DNA of 64,000 nt. Origin: Desulfovibrio sp. GTDB taxonomy: Bacteria; Bacillota; Dethiobacteria; DTU022. Position 1 is the first letter of the stretch. Every line of letters starts with the position of its first letter. The notes under the pieces were generated by a model that was not told the DNA's origin, made no database searches, and saw only the letters and a program-made list of their open reading frames with translations. The stretch covers positions 1 to 64,000 of the forward strand of contig JAGUZX010000134.1 in the NCBI GenBank assembly GCA_020060545.1. The letters are read 5' to 3'. Below are positions 21,357 through 30,921 of the stretch, piece after piece. Made by a program: the position numbers and the translations under genes.

Positions 21357-21949
21357 AATTCAGCCTTGTTTTAGCCGGAGTGGGCGGACAGGGGACAATC
21401 CTGGCTTCGCGGGTCATCTCCCTGGCGGCGATGGAAAAAGGATACGCCATTCGCAGTACAGAAACTCTCGGCATGGCCCAGAGAGGGGGTTCCGTGATCA
21501 GCCATCTCCGTTTTGGAGAGCAAATCTTCAGCCCCCTCATCCCGGCAGGCCGGGCCGACGCCTTGCTTGGTTTTGAGCTTATCGAAGCGGTGCGCTGGGT
21601 TTCACTGCTGAAAAAAAGCGGCGTGGCCCTGATAAACTCCGCGGTGATCCCTCCATACGAGGTCCTGGCAGGGAGATCGCGCTTCGACGAAGACGCAGCA
21701 AAGCGGTTTCTTGAATCAACGTCCGCCGACACCGCTATTTTTGACATGACGGCCCTGGCGGTTCGGGCCGGCAGTTCTCGCGCCACCAATGCCGTCCTGC
21801 TGGGCGCTTTTTCGGTTAAGGGAGGCTCTCCCCTGGAACCGGAACTCCTGGAGCGAGTGATGCTGGAACTGATCCCGGCAAAACTGGCTGATATAAACCG
21901 GCGCGCTTTTGAGCTGGGGCAGGAGGCTTGTTTAAGAAGTGAGACGTGA
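21353..21949 (+). CDS. iorB: Indolepyruvate oxidoreductase, beta subunit
   Basis: FSLVLAGVGGQGTILASRVISLAAMEKGYAIRSTETLGMAQRGGSVISHLRFG; overlaps the iorA stop. Confidence 0.93.
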   Translation: MKFSLVLAGVGGQGTILASRVISLAAMEKGYAIRSTETLGMAQRGGSVISHLRFGEQIFSPLIPAGRADALLGFELIEAVRWVSLLKKSGVALINSAVIPPYEVLAGRSRFDEDAAKRFLESTSADTAIFDMTALAVRAGSSRATNAVLLGAFSVKGGSPLEPELLERVMLELIPAKLADINRRAFELGQEACLRSET

Positions 21950-21957
21950 GATGTGAG
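21935..21957 (+). repeat. 7-bp-period array (GTGAGAC/GTGAGAT) covering the iorB stop
   Basis: AGAAGTGAGACGTGAGATGTGAG; first 20 nt are an exact inverted match to 22047..22066. Confidence 0.85.
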
Positions 21958-22046
21958 CAATGAAAAAAGGTCGGCGCAAGCGTCGCCCTTCGGTTTAAGC
22001 TGTGCAAAGTTGATCCCAGTTGAAAATTACACCGTTATTTACAGCA

Positions 22047-22078
22047 ACATCTCACGTCTCACTTCTCACATCTCATTT
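22047..22078 (-). repeat. 7-bp-period array just downstream of the minus-strand 22079..22627 gene
   Basis: Minus strand GAAATGAGATGTGAGAAGTGAGACGTGAGATGT. Confidence 0.85.
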
Positions 22079-22627
22079 CTACTCTACCCAGAAACGCCTC
22101 AGGCAGTGATCATCGCCGGCGGCAAGGCATTTTTGTGTTTCCCACTTGATCGCGGCGCCCAGCTTCTCATTGATGTCCGCGGTGAAGGTCCTGAACCATT
22201 GGTCGCAGCCGGCCTGGTCTTCTTCCAAAAGCCCCAGTCTCTGGTGCCAGTCGTACCAGGGACATCCGTCGTGGCGCACAAAGCACTCTCTCTCGTCGGT
22301 GCCTTCCACCACCCTGGCGTCTTCACCCATGCAGAGGCTGCTGAAAACTGTATTCTCCGCCATCTGTTTGGGCAGCGGTTTCGCCGGATCGAGCTGTTTG
22401 AGGTAAGCGGCGGCGGTGTCGTGGCCCACCTCTTCCCAGAACTTCATCACCAGCTCTTTGGGGTCGGCATCCGGGCAGAAAGCCAACGCCGCCCGGCGCC
22501 ATTCGAAGTGCGTGGCCCTCAGAATCTGAGCCATCATCTTGAATCTTTTCTCAAGCGGTAAATCCATCTTTTTGGTGCTCTCCTTCCTGGGGCAGAGAAC
22601 GATCCCCTTTCCCGGATATTTGATCAA
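22079..22627 (-). CDS. L-2-amino-thiazoline-4-carboxylic acid hydrolase/DUF6125-like protein
   Basis: RFKMMAQILRATHFEWRRAALAFCPDADPKELVMKFWEEVGHDTA...HDGCPWYDWHQRLGLLEEDQAGCDQWF; family assignment from recollection only. Confidence 0.5.
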   Translation of the reverse strand: MIKYPGKGIVLCPRKESTKKMDLPLEKRFKMMAQILRATHFEWRRAALAFCPDADPKELVMKFWEEVGHDTAAAYLKQLDPAKPLPKQMAENTVFSSLCMGEDARVVEGTDERECFVRHDGCPWYDWHQRLGLLEEDQAGCDQWFRTFTADINEKLGAAIKWETQKCLAAGDDHCLRRFWVE

Positions 22628-22665
22628 AGAGAAAAGCCAAGCCGGCCGGCGCTCCTGCCACTGCC

Positions 22666-23097
22666 TTATCCCGCGCAGGTGCCAATATGCCCCAGGCCAA
22701 TCGATTCAAGGAAATCGGCATAGTTTTTTTCTTCCAATTCAGGCGGAGAGGCGAGAGTGAAAAAAATAATCTCCCTTTTCCTGATCAGTTTGTAAAAGGA
22801 ACCTTCTTTTCCCGGGGCATTATCACTAGACAAACTTTCCAGAACAGCGCTCGGGGCCACGAAAATAATATCAACAGGCAGTTTCCGGAAACCGGTAAAA
22901 CCCACCTCTTCGATAAGCGGCAGTGCCGCCTGGTTGGGCCTTAAAATCAGAGCGCTGCCCCCCTGGTTTTCAAAGACATCTTTTGCCAGGAAGCCGATTT
23001 GGGCCGAAGAACTTAAACCCGCAAACAGCGCCATGTTATCTTCGATCCAGCTCCGCCAGAGCCCGTTTGCCTTTTTTGCCAGTTCCATACTTGCCAC
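22666..23097 (-). CDS. Hypothetical protein
   Basis: 143-aa ORF immediately downstream of the OYE-like gene; no family confidently recognised. Confidence 0.6.
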   Translation of the reverse strand: MASMELAKKANGLWRSWIEDNMALFAGLSSSAQIGFLAKDVFENQGGSALILRPNQAALPLIEEVGFTGFRKLPVDIIFVAPSAVLESLSSDNAPGKEGSFYKLIRKREIIFFTLASPPELEEKNYADFLESIGLGHIGTCAG

Positions 23098-23102
23098 CCG
23101 TA

Positions 23103-25055
23103 CTACAGTTTCGCTCCCAGGCGGTAACCTTCGTGGATCGCCTGGTAAAGCCCCCTCGGCTTGACTGCGTCCCCAATGCAGTGCAGTTCATCTACCGCGA
23201 ACTCCAGGGTATCCAGCAAAGAACTGTCGGCATCCCGGCGGCTGGAGATCACTGTATCCGCTTCGACCAGCACCGTCTCGTTGTTTTTGTAGATGATCAA
23301 CACGCCCGCTTCACAAATTTCCTTAATCCGGGCACCGGTAAAAGCCTCGATACCCAAATTTTTCACCAGCGAAATATGCCGCCACTTTGCGGTAGGCATA
23401 ACATCCCCGGCCAGATGCTGCTCTGACTCGATGATCATCACCTGTTTGCCTTTGCCGGCCAGGTTTTCAGCAATATATAGGCCCACTTTTCCTCCGCCGA
23501 GGACCGCCACCTTTTCGCCCGCTTGCGTTTTTCCTCTTAAGACGTCCAGGCCGTCTGCAACCTGCCCGCCGGCCAGGGGATAGTCTGTGCTGATCTTTGC
23601 CCCTGTCGCCAGGACTACTGCGTCAACATCCGGGTATAGTTTTCGGAAATTTGGGCCAACGGCAGCGTTCAGTTTGACCTCTACCCCGAGCTTGCCGAGC
23701 ATAGCCCGGTAATACCTAAGGAGGTCGAAGAGGTCCTCCTTGTTCGCCAGGTCGTGCTCCGCCATCAGCCTCAGCTGGCCGCCGATCTGATCTTCTTTCT
23801 CCAGCACAATCACTGCGTGACCCCGCTGCGCGGCGGTGATCGCGCATTCAAGCCCGGCGGGGCCGGAGCCGATGACGGCAACCTTTTTCTTGAGCGGCGC
23901 TTCTTCCGGCTCCGCGCCCAGCTCTACTTCGTGCCCCAGAACCGGATTGCTGGTGCAAAGATAAGGCAGGTCGCGGAAGAGCCTGGAGAGGCAGAGCAGG
24001 CAGCCGATACAGGGCTTGATCTCCGCCTCGCGTCCCGCGGCGTATTTATGCAATCTTTGCGGGTCGGCCAGTAAAGGGCGGCAGATTTCAAAAAAATCAA
24101 TTACGCCGCCCGCGATCAACTCATCGGCCATGGCCGCATCGGGCAGGCGGACGCCGAAAGCGATGGGCACATTTCCGGTCACCTTTTTGGCGTTCTTAGC
24201 CAGGTAATTCCAGTGCCCCGGTTTGACATCCCGCCCGATCGATGAGATCCTTGATTCCTGCCATCCTACGACCAGGCTGATCATGTCAACGCCGCCGGTT
24301 TCCACCGCAATCCTGATCATCTCCAGGCATTCTTCCTCCGTGTTGCCGCCGAACTCGTCCATCAGCTCGGCGCCGTTGAGGCGCAGGCAAAGCGGACGGT
24401 CTCCGATCGCCTCCTTGATCTCCTTGATGATTTCCACCATGAAGCGCGCCCTCTTCTCAACCGGTCCGCCGTACTCGTCAGTGCGCTTGTTGGTAAATTT
24501 CGAGAGGAAATTTGCCATAAAATAGCCCATAAAGCTGGTGACTTCCACCCCGTCAAAACCGGCCTGAATCGATCGCCGGGCCGCGGCGGCGTGTTCTTTA
24601 ACCGTCAGCCTGATCTCCGCTTTGCTCATCTCCCTGGGCGGGCGGAAATGCGGCAGCGTTTGGGGAATTTCCGAAGGCTGGACACAGTATCCAAGGTCGA
24701 TCCCTCCGTAACGCCCGGCATGAAGGATCTGCTGGATCGCCACCCCCCCGTTTTCGTGGATCAGCGCGGCGATCTTGGCAAACTGGGGTATAAACTTATC
24801 GTCATAAAGCGCGATCTGCCTGTAATAGGCTTTTCCCTCCCCCCTGGGGTCGGGATAAGCCCCCTGGTTGGTAATGATCCCGCACCCGGTCGCAGCGATC
24901 ACTTGCACGCGGCCGAGCTCTCTTTCGGTAATCCAGCCGTCCCGGCTGTTGTAATTGGAAACTCAGCAGGCAGCGTATTTGACGCGGTTCTTGGTTTCAA
25001 AGCCGCCGATTTTCCCCGGCTTGAAAATGTGAGGATATTTATCTTTTCCGGTCAA
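23103..25055 (-). CDS. OYE/2,4-dienoyl-CoA reductase-type flavoprotein with C-terminal NAD(P)/FAD domain; candidate selenoprotein read through in-frame TGA at 24963..24965 (Sec31)
   Basis: Same-frame translation from TTG 25055: MTGKDKYPHIFKPGKIGGFETKNRVKYAAC[TGA]VSNYNSRDGWITERELGRVQVIAATGCGIITNQGAY; then TIM-barrel, CIGCLLC...C Fe-S motif and GSGPAGLECAITAAQRG. Confidence 0.8.
24934..24948 (-). promoter_or_regulatory. Candidate bacterial SECIS hairpin
   Basis: RNA after UGA: GUUUCCAAUUACAA-CAGCCG-GGA-CGGCUG-GAUUACC; 6-bp stem, GGA loop beginning 21 nt after UGA. Confidence 0.5.
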
Positions 25056-25209
25056 CCCGTTTCACCGCCTTTCAGTACTCTTGATGCTTTAGCCGGAAAA
25101 TTACGGCAGATCCCGGGTACGGCTACCGTGCCCGCGATCAGGCTGTCTTCAGCAGAAACACCCTCCAGCGGTGCGGGGGCCAACGAGGCAAAGGCCCTTA
25201 ATTCCGCCG

Positions 25210-27225
25210 CTAAAATTGAGGAGTTCGTTTTTCCAGGAACGCGGCGATACCCTCCCTGGCCCCTTGGGTGCAGGCGACTTCGCCAAAAGCCTTGTAGCCA
25301 ACCTCCAGAGCTTCCTCGAAAGAGGGGCTCGCGGCGGCATCCCGGACCGCCTCGGAGATGATCTCCACGACCTCCCGGCTGAGCGGCAATTTCCCGGCCA
25401 TTGGCGCCTCCAGGGATGCCAGCGCGGTGATCGCCACCGGTTGATCGGCAATGCGCGGAATCGGTTTGCCCGCCATCTTCTTCACGGCGCGGACGGCCAG
25501 TTTGATCAGAGCGAGGTAATCGCCGGCCAACCCGGAGACAATGCCCAGGTCGAGCGCTTCTTTCGCTGTCAGCCGTTTTGCCTGCCGAATCATGTCGTGG
25601 AACAGCTCCGAGGCGGCGGGCCAGCGCCGGTAGGGGACCACCATCCCCCCGATGCCGGGAAGAATTCCCAGGGTTACTTCGGGAAACTGGAACCAGGCCT
25701 GCTCCGCAGCCATGATCTGGTGGCAGCGGAGGGCCAGTTCAAAACCGCCTCCCAGGGCCAGGCCGTTCACCGCGGCAACTACCGGCTTGCTGCACCGGTC
25801 CAGGTAGCGCAGGAGCAGGGAACAGTCTCGGGCATACTCCACCGCGGCGGCGGCATTTCCCAGCATCTGGGGAAACTTGCCGATGTCCGCGCCGGCGCAA
25901 AAAGCGCGTTCGCCGTACCCGGTAATGACAAAGCCTTCGACGGCAGGATCGGACTCGTTTTCTTTTAAGACCTCCAGGATCTCCATATTGACCTCGTCGC
26001 TTAAAGCGTTCATCACCTGCGGGCGCCTGATGGTAATGATCTTGACGCCGTCCATTTCATCGACGAGAATATTCCGTTTGAAGTTTTGGTAACTGCCGTA
26101 GCCGGCCTCAATGCCCGGCATCCCGGGGCGATCTTTTTGGAAACCGGCCATGATCTTTTTGACCTTCTCTTCACCAAGCTCGCTCATGATATCGAAGGGC
26201 CCTTTCCGGAAACCGAGGGCGATCTGGCAGCCGAGGTTTAAATCCTCCAGCGTCCCGATGCCCTTGTTGATAATGTCAAACGACTGGGAAAAGAGGACGC
26301 CCAGGAGCCGGCTGCGAATTTTTTCCGCTTTCTGCTCATCCAGCTCCACTTTTTGGCCCGGTTTAAGGGTGACCCAGGTATCAACGGAACGCAGGATATT
26401 GGCGGGACGGTAATGTTCGCCTTCTTCCATCTGCAGGGAGTTTGTCTCCACAATGATCGGATTGCCCCGGGCGAGGTTTAAAACGAAAAAAGGGCCGGCA
26501 AAAACGTATTCCTGGGCGACCTGATCGATCTGGGGAGCGGTAGCGTCATCGAGCAGCAGGGCGGCATCGTTGCACCAGTTGTCAAAGATGCGGTCGAGGA
26601 CAAAACAGATCTTATCCAGGGTCACGATGGGGACCTTTCCGGTGGCGCAAAACATCCAGGTCAGGTAGTCGATGACTGCGCGGTCCGCCTTCGCCCAGGT
26701 AACTACTTCTACGGCGGGGTTGCGCCAGGCCGGGGCGAAGAAGTGGGTTATGGAAGTCCTGGCGGGCATCCCGGCTTCGGCAAAGATCCTTTCCGCGGGA
26801 ATGGAGCTCGTATTGGAGGTGATAATAGTATCTTTACGAACTTGCTCCTCGATCCTGGCCACGATCTTTCTCTTGATCGCCAGGTTCTCCGTGGCGGCCT
26901 CGATCACCAGATCAGCATTTTTAATCGCCGCGTAGTCCGTGGTATAAACAATATTGGCCCCAATGGCCGCGGCATCATCCGCCTTCATTTTTTTCTTTTC
27001 CACGGCCTTTTGAATATAGCCCTGGATTCTCTTTTCCGCGTTTGCCAGCTGCGCTTCCACGATATCGACGATCACCAGCCGAATGCCGGGCAGGGTGCTT
27101 TTAAAGTAATAGCCGATGTCGGGGCCGATCGTGCCGGCGCCGATGATCGCAACTTCTCCCGGCAGCGCCCGGCCGGTTTCGTGCAAAAGCGGATTGCGGT
27201 GTGTGGGGTAGAGCTCTGCTGTCAT
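25210..27225 (-). CDS. Fused 3-hydroxyacyl-CoA dehydrogenase / enoyl-CoA hydratase
   Basis: EVAIIGAGTIGPDIGYYF (NAD-binding) ... DLVIEAATENLAIKRKI ... C-terminal crotonase AFCAGADIGKFPQML, GLALGGGFELALRCHQIMA. Confidence 0.92.
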   Translation of the reverse strand: MTAELYPTHRNPLLHETGRALPGEVAIIGAGTIGPDIGYYFKSTLPGIRLVIVDIVEAQLANAEKRIQGYIQKAVEKKKMKADDAAAIGANIVYTTDYAAIKNADLVIEAATENLAIKRKIVARIEEQVRKDTIITSNTSSIPAERIFAEAGMPARTSITHFFAPAWRNPAVEVVTWAKADRAVIDYLTWMFCATGKVPIVTLDKICFVLDRIFDNWCNDAALLLDDATAPQIDQVAQEYVFAGPFFVLNLARGNPIIVETNSLQMEEGEHYRPANILRSVDTWVTLKPGQKVELDEQKAEKIRSRLLGVLFSQSFDIINKGIGTLEDLNLGCQIALGFRKGPFDIMSELGEEKVKKIMAGFQKDRPGMPGIEAGYGSYQNFKRNILVDEMDGVKIITIRRPQVMNALSDEVNMEILEVLKENESDPAVEGFVITGYGERAFCAGADIGKFPQMLGNAAAAVEYARDCSLLLRYLDRCSKPVVAAVNGLALGGGFELALRCHQIMAAEQAWFQFPEVTLGILPGIGGMVVPYRRWPAASELFHDMIRQAKRLTAKEALDLGIVSGLAGDYLALIKLAVRAVKKMAGKPIPRIADQPVAITALASLEAPMAGKLPLSREVVEIISEAVRDAAASPSFEEALEVGYKAFGEVACTQGAREGIAAFLEKRTPQF

Positions 27226-27404
27226 TTTACCTATTCCTCCGTTTTTTTAGATTCGCGTTCAAACCCGGATGGCCTTTTTTTTCACGATGCGTTTCCGGCG
27301 CGCGCCGGCTGCCGCGCCCGGCACGCGTTAGGCAATCGTTGTGGCAGTGGACAGCGGGGTGATCGAGATAAGCGATGCCGCCGGAGCGCCAGCACAACCT
27401 CCCC

Positions 27405-27439
27405 CTTCTCACTTCCCGCATCTCACCTCTCACTTCTCA
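27405..27439 (-). repeat. 7-bp-period array (GTGAGAA) beginning at the stop codon of the acyl-CoA dehydrogenase
   Basis: Minus strand TGAGAAGTGAGAGGTGAGATGCGGGAAGTGAGAAGG. Confidence 0.85.
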
Positions 27440-28576
27440 TTTGCCCAGCAGTTCCCTGGCGATAACGAGCCTCTGGATCTGATTGGTCCCCTCAAAAATG
27501 GCAAAAATCTTGGCGTCACGCATCATCCGCTCGACCGGGTAATCCCTGGAATAACCGTAGTCGCCCAGCAAATCCGCCGCCTTGGAGGTAACATCCATCA
27601 CCATATCGGAGGCAAACAGCTTGCTCATGGCCGAAAACTTGATATAACCCTCTTCTTTCCGGTCATATTTTACGGCTGCGGCCTGAGTCAGGCTGCGGGA
27701 AGCCTGGATTACAGTCTCCATGTCGGCCAGGGTGAATTGGACCGCCTGGCTCCCGGCGAGAGGAACCCCGTCGGACACCGCGTCCCTGGCAAACGCAAGC
27801 GCGGCATCCAGGGCCCCCTGGGCCAGGCCGGTCGCCATGGCGCCGACCATAACCCTCCCTTTATCCAGGCAGTCGAGGGCGATGCGGAAACCGTCCCCGA
27901 TTTTACCGACGATATTCTCCCCGGGCACCCTGACCTGATCGAAGATTATTTCCGCCGTCGAAGATCCCTTCAGCCCCATTTTCTTTTCCAGCTTCCCTGT
28001 CGACAAACCCGGTGTGCCCCGTTCAACCAGGAAAGCGGTCAGCTTATCTTTCCCGCCGGCGTCTACTTTGGCAAAAACCACGAGCAGGTCGGCAATGTTT
28101 CCGTGCGTAATAAATATTTTACTGCCGCTAATGCTGTAACTGCCTCCATCGAGCACGGCCCTGGTCTGAACCGCGGCGACATCCGAACCGGCATTGGCTT
28201 CCGTCAGGGCGAAAGAGGCCAGGCACTCTCCTGAAGCAACCTTTGGCAGGTACTTCTTCTTTTGCGCCTCGCTGCCCCAGAGCACCAGCGGGCTTGCCCC
28301 GAGAGACTGGTTCCCCAGAATCATGGATGAAGCCCCGCAAACTCTGGACACCTCCTCGATCGCTACGCACAGTGTTGACAGGAGGCCGTCAGTACCCCCG
28401 TACTCCGGCTGCACCACGAGCCTGAACAGCCCGGACGCGGCAAAAAGTTCCTTTACCTCCCACGGAAATTCGCCCTTTTCGTCTGTCTCCGCCGCCTGCG
28501 GCGCCACCCTTTCCAGCATCATTTTCCGCACTTCATCTCTTAAGCGGAGCTGCGCTTCGCTGAGCCAGAGTCCCAT
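27437..28576 (-). CDS. Acyl-CoA dehydrogenase
   Basis: CLASFALTEANAGSDVAAVQTRA; YSRDYPVERMMRDAKIFAIFEGTNQIQRLVIAREL. Confidence 0.93.
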   Translation of the reverse strand: MGLWLSEAQLRLRDEVRKMMLERVAPQAAETDEKGEFPWEVKELFAASGLFRLVVQPEYGGTDGLLSTLCVAIEEVSRVCGASSMILGNQSLGASPLVLWGSEAQKKKYLPKVASGECLASFALTEANAGSDVAAVQTRAVLDGGSYSISGSKIFITHGNIADLLVVFAKVDAGGKDKLTAFLVERGTPGLSTGKLEKKMGLKGSSTAEIIFDQVRVPGENIVGKIGDGFRIALDCLDKGRVMVGAMATGLAQGALDAALAFARDAVSDGVPLAGSQAVQFTLADMETVIQASRSLTQAAAVKYDRKEEGYIKFSAMSKLFASDMVMDVTSKAADLLGDYGYSRDYPVERMMRDAKIFAIFEGTNQIQRLVIARELLGK

Positions 28577-30921
28577 TATTCCCCTCCCCTCTCTTCCGAT
28601 CCGTCTGCGTCAAAAAGCAACTTTTCCGGGGTTAAAGGAAGGCTGCGCACGCGCTTCCCCGTGGCGTCATACACGGCGTTGGCGATGGCCGGGGCGCTTC
28701 CCACCAGCGGGGGTTCACCGATCCCCTTTGCGCCAAACGGGCCAAAACGTTCGCCCGTCTCCACGATGATCGAAGTAATCTCCGGCATGTCGGCAAAGGT
28801 CAACATTTTGTAGTCCAGGAAATTGGGATTCAGGACCTTGCCTTTTTCGGTTTGCAGATTTTCCATGAGGCTGTAACCGATGCCCATGGCCGCGCCGCCC
28901 TCGAGCTGGCCTTCCAGCAGCATCGGGTTGATCGCTTTTCCGACGTCCATGGCGATCACGTATTTTAAAATCTCCACCCGGCCCGTTTCGCGGTCCACTT
29001 CCACCTCCGCCCCGTGCACGCCGTAAGTGTAGGCGGCGGAAAAATTCCCCTTCATCTCCTTGTCGAGCATCTGGGTGGGCGGATCATAAAAATGCGAGGC
29101 CACGATCTGGGTGCCGCCTGTTTTGAAATGGGCCGCCCTTAAGACGCGCTCAAGCTGCATCGATACGGCGGGATTGCGCCGGGAATAGACGACGCTGTTT
29201 TTGATCGCGAGATCCTCCTGCGGTTCATTCAACAGGGAAGCGGCGAGAGCAAGGATCTGTTCTTTGGCGCTGCGCGCGGCATAAAGGGCCGAGTTGCCGG
29301 CGACAAAAGTAGTCCTGCTGGCATGGGCGCCCACGTCCCAGGTTTCAAGATCGGTGTTGCCCATAATCACTTTGATATCGCCGATGCAAACTCCGAGCTC
29401 TTCGGCCACGATCTGGGCGATGACCGTGTCTGATCCCTGCCCCATATCGGTGGCTCCGCTCATGACGGTGACCTTGGCAAAGTCATCCAGCTTGATGATC
29501 GTGCCGCAGGCGTCGGATTTGTAAATCCGCGCCCCGCCGCCGACGTGAATCAGGGAACCGACCCCGACCCCGCGCCCGTTCCGCTTGCCCCTCTTTTCGT
29601 TCCAATTGAGACTTTCACGCACGGCCTCCAGGCACTCTTTCATCCCGCAGCTGCCGACCTTGAAGCCCTGCGGCGTTACCTCGCCGGCAGTGTTGGCATT
29701 AAGCATTCTGAATTCGAGGGGATCAAACCCCGCCTGCTCCGCCAGGGCATCGATCTGGCTCTCGATGGCGAAAGTGGCCTGGGGGTTCCCGTAGCCCCGC
29801 ATCGCCGTAGCGTAAATGTTGTTTGTATACACGCATCGGGCCGTGTAGCGCACGTTGGGCACCTTGTAGAGGGAGGAGATCGGCATCATCATCACCGATG
29901 GTGTCGTCGCGCCCCACGAAGTATAGGCGCCGTTGTCGAGCACCATCTCGACATCGCGGAATGTGAGCCTGCCCTCCCTGGTGCAGCCCTGTGCTATTTT
30001 TGCTTCCACCTTCTGGCGCGCAGGCGTGGCGAAAAATTCTTCTTCCCTGGAGAAAACGAGCTTTACGGGGCGCCCGGCATAGTAAGCCAGCAGGATGGTG
30101 ATGAACTCGAACGGATAGGTATCCAGCTTGCTTCCGAAAGCCCCGCCGATCGCGGTTGAAACTACCCGGACCCGCTTGTCTTTCAAGCCCAGCGCCGCCA
30201 TCGCTTCGAGAAAATCCCGCTGGGCGAGGTAACGGATCTGGGTCGGGCTGTAAACGGTAAGGTTCCCACCCGGCTGGAATTCCGCCAGGCAGCCCGAGGT
30301 CCCCAGGCAGCAGTGCGTCACCCAAGGCAGCAAAAAGGTTTCTTCCACCACAAAGTCGGCCTGCCTGCGCCCTTCGTCCGGATCGCCGCAGATCAGCTTC
30401 CAGGGCAGTTTAAGGATGTTGCTTCCTTTCTCCTCGTGGATCAGCGGCGCGCCCTCGCGCATCGCTTCCACCGGGTCGAAAACGGCCGGCAGCGGCTCGT
30501 ATTCAACCTCGATCAGGCGCACCGCTTCTTCCGCAATTTCCAAGCTTTCCGCGGCGACGGCGGCAACCTCATCCCGGTACTGGCGCACCTTATCCTTTTT
30601 CAAGACCGGGTTGTCCTTTAGAAAGCCTACCTTGATCTCCGGGGTGTTGTAACCGGTGATCACCGCCCTTACCCCGGGTAACTTCTCGGCGCGGGAGGTG
30701 TCAATATTAAGGATGCGCGCATGAGCGTGCCGGCTCCAGAGGATCTTGCCGTAGAGCATCCGCGGCATTTTTAAATCGTGGATGTAAACGGCTTTCCCCT
30801 GGACTTTATCCAGCGCGTCAAGCTTCGGCAACCTCTTTCCGACCGCTTGCAGTGCAACCCCGCCTGATTCCGGTTCAAGAACTTTCGCCACAGGAACACC
30901 CCCTTTTGCTTGCCGCTGCAA
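28576..30921 (-). CDS. Molybdenum hydroxylase large subunit (xanthine dehydrogenase family)
   Basis: GGAFGSKLDTYPFEFITILLAYYAGRPVKLVFSREEEF; MRGYGNPQATFAIESQID; GAKGIGEPPLVGSAPAIANAVYDATG. Confidence 0.9.
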   Translation of the reverse strand: MQRQAKGGVPVAKVLEPESGGVALQAVGKRLPKLDALDKVQGKAVYIHDLKMPRMLYGKILWSRHAHARILNIDTSRAEKLPGVRAVITGYNTPEIKVGFLKDNPVLKKDKVRQYRDEVAAVAAESLEIAEEAVRLIEVEYEPLPAVFDPVEAMREGAPLIHEEKGSNILKLPWKLICGDPDEGRRQADFVVEETFLLPWVTHCCLGTSGCLAEFQPGGNLTVYSPTQIRYLAQRDFLEAMAALGLKDKRVRVVSTAIGGAFGSKLDTYPFEFITILLAYYAGRPVKLVFSREEEFFATPARQKVEAKIAQGCTREGRLTFRDVEMVLDNGAYTSWGATTPSVMMMPISSLYKVPNVRYTARCVYTNNIYATAMRGYGNPQATFAIESQIDALAEQAGFDPLEFRMLNANTAGEVTPQGFKVGSCGMKECLEAVRESLNWNEKRGKRNGRGVGVGSLIHVGGGARIYKSDACGTIIKLDDFAKVTVMSGATDMGQGSDTVIAQIVAEELGVCIGDIKVIMGNTDLETWDVGAHASRTTFVAGNSALYAARSAKEQILALAASLLNEPQEDLAIKNSVVYSRRNPAVSMQLERVLRAAHFKTGGTQIVASHFYDPPTQMLDKEMKGNFSAAYTYGVHGAEVEVDRETGRVEILKYVIAMDVGKAINPMLLEGQLEGGAAMGIGYSLMENLQTEKGKVLNPNFLDYKMLTFADMPEITSIIVETGERFGPFGAKGIGEPPLVGSAPAIANAVYDATGKRVRSLPLTPEKLLFDADGSEERGGE

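Noticed and set aside
24901-24965. Interpretation of the OYE gene as simply starting at GTG 24908
   Set aside because: That start removes the conserved KNR...DG...TER segment that forms part of the flavin site, while the upstream frame encodes it with only a TGA in between; kept as an alternative but less likely.
27341-28234. 297-aa plus-strand ORF opposite the acyl-CoA dehydrogenase
   Set aside because: Antisense shadow ORF; the true gene is on the minus strand.
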